Part shown: piece after piece, positions 60,173-64,000 of the stretch
Layout of the letters: each line of letters opens with the position of its first letter
Position numbering within the stretch: position 1 is the stretch's first letter
Assembly: GCA_920105625.2 (NCBI GenBank)
Contig: OV050031.1
Location: 97,469,676-97,533,675 of the forward strand
Length of the DNA stretch: 64,000 nucleotides
Origin: Clusia tigrina
Lineage: Eukaryota; Arthropoda; Insecta; Diptera; Clusiidae
Direction of reading: 5' to 3'
Program-made: the position numbers and the translations under genes
The notes under the pieces: generated by a model
Databases searched by the model: none
Seen by the model: the letters and a program-made list of their open reading frames with translations, nothing else
Told to the model about the DNA's origin: nothing

Positions 60173-62600
60173 ATTTCAAGGTTTTATGATGCTCCAGTAA
60201 AAAGTTACAAGCATTTGTATGTTGAAAACTTTGATAGGTGTAGGACGTACTGTATAGAACTTAGGGCCATTTGAAGTTTTATCAGTGTTTGATTTGGGAC
60301 TCAAGGGTAGCATAGCTTTGAGCGTTAGCTTAAATTGACAAGAGGCTCGAGTGCTTTATTGTTACAAAATTTCAAGGTTTTATGACGCTCCAGTAAAAAG
60401 TTACAAGCATTTGTATGTTGCAAACTTTGATAGGTGTAGTACGTACCGTATAGAAGTTAGGGCCATTTGAAGTTTTATCAGTGTTTGATTTGGGTCTCAA
60501 GGGTAGCATAGCTTTGAGCGATAGCTTAAATTGACAAGAGGCTCGAGTACTTTATTGTTACAAAATTTCAAAGTTTTATGACGCTCCAGTGAAAAGTTAC
60601 AAGCATTTATATGTTGCAAACTTTGATAGGTGTAGGACGTACCGTATAGAATTTAGGGCCATTTGAAGTTTTATCAGTGTTTTATTTGGGACTTAAGGGT
60701 AGCATAGCTTTGAGCGATAGCTTAAATTGACCAGAGGCTCGAGTACTTTATTGTTACAAAATTTCAAGGTTTTATGATGCTCCAGTAAAAAGTTACAAGC
60801 ATTTGTATGTTGCAAACTTTGATAGGTGTAGGACGTACTGTATAGAAGTTAGGGCCATTTGAAGTTTTATCAGTGTTTGATTTGGGTCTCAAGGGTAGCA
60901 TAGCTTTGAGCGATAGTTTAAATTGACAAGAGGCTCGAGTACTCTATTGTTACAAAATTTCAAGGTTTTAAGACGCTCCAGTAAAAAGTTACAAGCATTT
61001 GTATGTTGAAAACTTTGATAGGTGTAGGATGTACTGTATATAACTTAGGGCCATTTGAAGTTTTATCAGTGTTTGATTTGGGACTCAAGGGTAGCATAGC
61101 TTTGAGCGTTAGCTTAAATTGACAAGAGGCTCGAGTGCTTTATTGTTACAAAATTTCAAGGTTTTATGACGCTCCAGTAAAAAGTTACAAGCATTTGTAT
61201 GTTGAAAACTTTGATAGGTGTAGGACGTACCGTATAGAAGTTAGGGCCATTTGAAGTTTTATCAGTGTTTGATTTGGGTCTCAAGGGTAGCATAGCTTTG
61301 AGCGATAGCTTAAATTGACAAGAGGCTCGAGTACTTTATTGTTACAAAATTTCAAGGTTTTTTGACGCTCCAGTAAAAAGTTACAAGCATTTGTATGTTG
61401 CAAACTTTGATAGGTGTAAGACGTACCGTATAGAACTTAGGGCCATTTGAAGTTTTATCAGTGTTTGATTTGGGACTCAAGGGTAGCATAGCTTTGAGCT
61501 TTAGCTTAAATTGACAAGAGGCTCGAGTGCTTTATTGTTACAAAATTTCATGGTTTTATGATTCTCCAGTAAAAAGTTACAAGCATTTGTATGTTGCAAA
61601 CTTTGATAGGTGTAGGACGTACCGTATAGAAGTTAGGGCCATTTGAAGTTTTATCAGTGTTTGATTTGAGTCTCAAGGGTAGCATAGCTTTGAGCGATAG
61701 TTTAAATTGACAAGAGGCTCGAGTACTCTATTGTTACAAAATTTCAAGGTTTTATGATGCTCCAGTAAAAAGTTACAAGCATTTGTATGTTGCAAACTTT
61801 GATAGGTGTAGGACGTACTGTATAGAACTTAGGGCCATTTGAAGTTTTATCAGTGTTTGATTTGGGACTCAAGGGTAGCATAGCTTTGAGCGTTAGCTTA
61901 AATTGACAAGAGGCTCGAGTGCTTTATTGTTACAAAATTTCAAGGTTTTATGACGCTCCAGTAAAAAGTTACAAGCATTTGTATGTTGAAAACTTTGATA
62001 GGTGTAGGACGTACCGTATAGAAGTTAGGGCCATTTGAAGTTTTATCAGTGTTTGATTTGGGTCTCAAGGGTAGCATAGCTTTGAGCGATAGCTTAAATT
62101 GACAAGAGGCTCGAGGACTTTATTGTTACAAAATTTCAAGGTTTTATGATGCTCCAGTAAAAAGTTACAAGCATTTGTATGTTACAAACTTTGATATGTG
62201 TAGGACGTACTGTATAGAACTTAGGGCCATTAGAAGTTTTATCAGTGTTTTATTTGGGACTTAAGGGTAGCATAGCTTTGAGCGATAGCTTAAATTGACA
62301 AGAGGCTTGAGTACTTTATTGTTACAAAATTTCAAGGTTTTATGATGCTCCAGTAAAAAGTTACAAGCATTTGTATGTTGCAAACTTTGATAGGTGTAGG
62401 ACGTACTGTATAGAACTTAGGGCCATTTGAAGTTTTATCAGTGTTTGATTTGGGACTCAAGGGTAGCATAGCTTTGAGCGTTAGCTTAAATTGACAAGAG
62501 GCTCGAGTGCTTTATTGTTACAAAATTTCAAGGTTTTATGACGCTCCAGTAAAAAGTTACAAGCATTTGTATGTTGAAAACTTTGATAGGTGTAGGACGT

Positions 62601-63896
62601 ACCGTATAGAAGTTAGGGCCATTTGAAGTTTTATCAGTGTTTGATTTGGGTCTCAAGGGTAGCATAGCTTTGAGCGATAGCTTAAATTGACAAGAGGCTC
62701 GAGTACTTTATTGTTACAAAATTTCAAGGTTTTTTGACGCTCCAGTAAAAAGTTACAAGCATTTGTATGTTGCAAACTTTGATAGGTGTAGGACGTACCG
62801 TATAGAACTTAGGGCCATTTGAAGTTTTATCAGTGTTTGATTTGGGACTCAAGCGTAGCATAGCTTTGAGCTTTAGCTTAAATTGACAAGAGGCTCAAGT
62901 GCTTTATTGTTACAAAATTTCATGGTTTTATGATTCTCCAGTAAAAAGTTACAAGCATTTGTATGTTGCAAACTTTGATAGGTGTAGGACGTACCGTATA
63001 GAAGTTAGGGCCATTTGAAGTTTTATCAGTGTTTGATTTGGGTCTCAAGGGTAGCATAGCTTTGAGCGATAGTTTAAATTGACAAGAGGCTCGAGTACTC
63101 TATTGTTACAAAATTTCAAGGTTTTATGATGCTCCAGTAAAAAGTTACAAGCATTTGTATGTTGCAAACTTTGATAGGTGTAGGACGTACTGTATAGAAC
63201 TTAGGGCCATTTGAAGTTTTATCAGTGTTTGATTTGGGACTCAAGGGTAGCATAGCTTTGAGCGTTAGCTTAAATTGACAAGAGGCTCGAGTGCTTTATT
63301 GTTACAAAATTTCAAGGTTTTATGACGCTCCAGTAAAAAGTTACAAGCATTTGTATGTTGAAAACTTTGATAGGTGTAGGACGTACCGTATAGAAGTTAG
63401 GGCCATTTGAAGTTTTATCAGTGTTTGATTTGGGTCTCAAGGGTAGCATAGCTTTGAGCGATAGCTTAAATTGACAAGAGGCTCGAGTACTTTATTGTTA
63501 CAAAATTTCAAGGTTTTATGATGCTCCAGTAAAAAGTTACAAGCATTTGTATGTTACAAACTTTGATATGTGTAGGACGTACTGTATAGAACTTAGGGCC
63601 ATTTGATGTTTTATCAGTGTTTGATTTGGGACTCAAGGGTAGCATAGCTTTGAGCGTTAGCTTAAATTGACAAGAGGCTCGAGTGCTTTATTGTTACAAA
63701 ATTTCAAGGTTTTATGACGCTCCAGTAAAAAGTTACAAGCATTTGTATGTTGCAAACTTTGATAGGTGTAGGACGTACCGTATAGAAGTTAGGGCCATTT
63801 GAAGTTTTATCAGTGTTTGATTTGGGTCTCAAGGGTAGCATAGCTTTGAGCGATAGCTTAAATTGACAAGAGGCTCGAGTACTTTATTGTTACAAA
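62601..63896 (+). repeat. Further 9-monomer-type sequence up to the window edge
   Basis: Monomers follow the order of the 9-monomer HOR: TTTTTTGACGC, GAGCTTTAGC with CTCAAGTGC, CATGGTTTTATGATTCTCC, GATAGTTTAAATT with ACTCTATT, B, GTTGAAAAC A, GTTACAAAC/GATATGTG, A. The next CGCTCTAGT anchor is at 63919, 5,880 bp (30 monomers) after 58039. The HOR therefore resumes after the 10/11-monomer block and probably continues beyond the window. Confidence 0.8.
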
Positions 63897-64000
63897 ATTT
63901 CAAGGTTTTATGACGCTCTAGTAAAAAGTTACAAGCATTTATATGTTGCAAACTTTGATAGGTGTAGGACGTACCGTATAGAATTTAGGGACATTAGAAG
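63897..64000 (+). repeat. Partial monomer at right edge
   Basis: The first 104 bases of a C-derived monomer (CGCTCTAGT, ATTTATATG, GGACATTAGAAG), cut by the window boundary. The array evidently extends further. The left boundary is likewise inside the array. Confidence 0.95.

Larger units (their letters stand above)
59071..62600 (+). repeat. 10/11-monomer higher-order repeat, two copies
   Basis: GTACTGTATATAACTT is at 59071 and 61031, and GGTGTAAGACG at about 59460 and 61420, an offset of 1,960 bp (ten monomers). Downstream landmarks are 2,156 bp apart (eleven): the CTCGAGGACTTT variant at 59960/62116 and GGCTTGAGTAC at 60151/62307. Copy 1 lost one monomer through the fusion at 59781-59976. 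The unit includes two landmark fusions annotated separately. Confidence 0.85.
1..64000 (+). repeat. 196-bp satellite DNA array, entire window
   Basis: Every base belongs to a tandem head-to-tail array of one 196-bp monomer in the same orientation. From the ATTTCAAGG landmark at base 1 to the last one at 63897 is 63,896 bases, which is exactly 326 x 196. The indels I could find balance: eleven 1-bp deletions and one 11-bp deletion against eight 1-bp insertions and one 14-bp insertion. Monomers usually differ from each other by a handful of substitutions, and many share linked variants, so longer repeat units are superimposed. No unique sequence, transposon or inverted monomer interrupts the array. 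A 196-bp unit is near the nucleosome repeat length, which is typical of eukaryotic centromeric or heterochromatic satellites. The exact chromosomal role and the species are not determinable from this sequence, and I do not recognise the family. Confidence 0.99.

Noticed and set aside
1..64000. CRISPR array
   Set aside because: The repeats are contiguous 196-bp monomers without unique spacers, and no cas-like gene is present.
1..64000. CENP-B box in the monomer
   Set aside because: I found no match to the TTCG...A..CGGG core in any sampled monomer. A TTCGGG word occurs only in the second monomer (near 315) through a private change.
1..64000. LTR or other transposon remnants, telomere repeats, rDNA or 5S genes
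   Set aside because: Monomer phase is unbroken from end to end, leaving no room for inserted elements, and none of the characteristic words was seen.
1..64000. Assembly artefact from collapsed or looped repeats
   Set aside because: The copies differ by many structured, linked variants and the spacings change along the array, unlike an artificial loop. It cannot be fully excluded without reads, so the exact copy numbers of the HORs should be treated with caution.

Overview
The window is one uninterrupted block of satellite DNA. A 196-bp monomer (about 37% GC, slightly G-rich on the given strand) repeats head to tail in a single orientation from base 1 to base 64000. Tracking monomer starts gives 326 complete monomers plus a 104-base partial one at the right edge. 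I see no protein-coding gene, RNA gene, transposon, CRISPR array, telomere repeat or unique spacer. An array of this size with nested higher-order repeats (HORs) indicates a eukaryotic nuclear chromosome, probably centromeric, pericentromeric or subtelomeric heterochromatin. I do not recognise the monomer family and cannot name the species.

Monomers fall into types set by linked diagnostic positions, counting from the ATTTCAAGG start. A-type has C18, C79, G88, T127, A153 and A181. B-type has T18, T79, C88, A127, T153 and G181. C-type has G27, A45, T88, T119, A127 and T130. A and B often alternate as a 392-bp dimer. C-type and private variants act as landmarks for longer repeat units.

Layout: 0.5-3.6 kb is a 5/6-monomer HOR. 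3.4-7.25 kb is an 11/9-monomer HOR. 8.2-9.2 kb recurs at 13.3-14.3 kb. 9.2-12 kb recurs at 15.5-18 kb. 12.7-15.5 kb is an 8/6-monomer HOR. 17.6-23.6 kb carries irregular 9-13-monomer spacings. 23.6-31.1 kb is a 19-monomer (3,724 bp) HOR in two copies, with a diverged third to about 35 kb. 37.7-41.3 kb recurs 10,780 bp downstream at 48.5-52.1 kb, and between the two lies a 12-monomer (2,352 bp) HOR. 51.6-52.5 kb recurs at 58.0-58.95 kb, and between those lies a 9-monomer (1,764 bp) HOR. 59.1-62.6 kb is a 10/11-monomer HOR. Hybrid monomers at several copy boundaries show where unequal exchange joined A, B or C halves.

No genes work together here. The biology visible is array evolution: local homogenisation, nested amplification, in-register and rarely out-of-register recombination, and base changes at every CpG of the monomer. 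Short open frames of 61-110 codons are by-products of single variants in the repeat and are not annotated as genes. The most speculative signal is a Pol III A-box/B-box-like pair inside each monomer.
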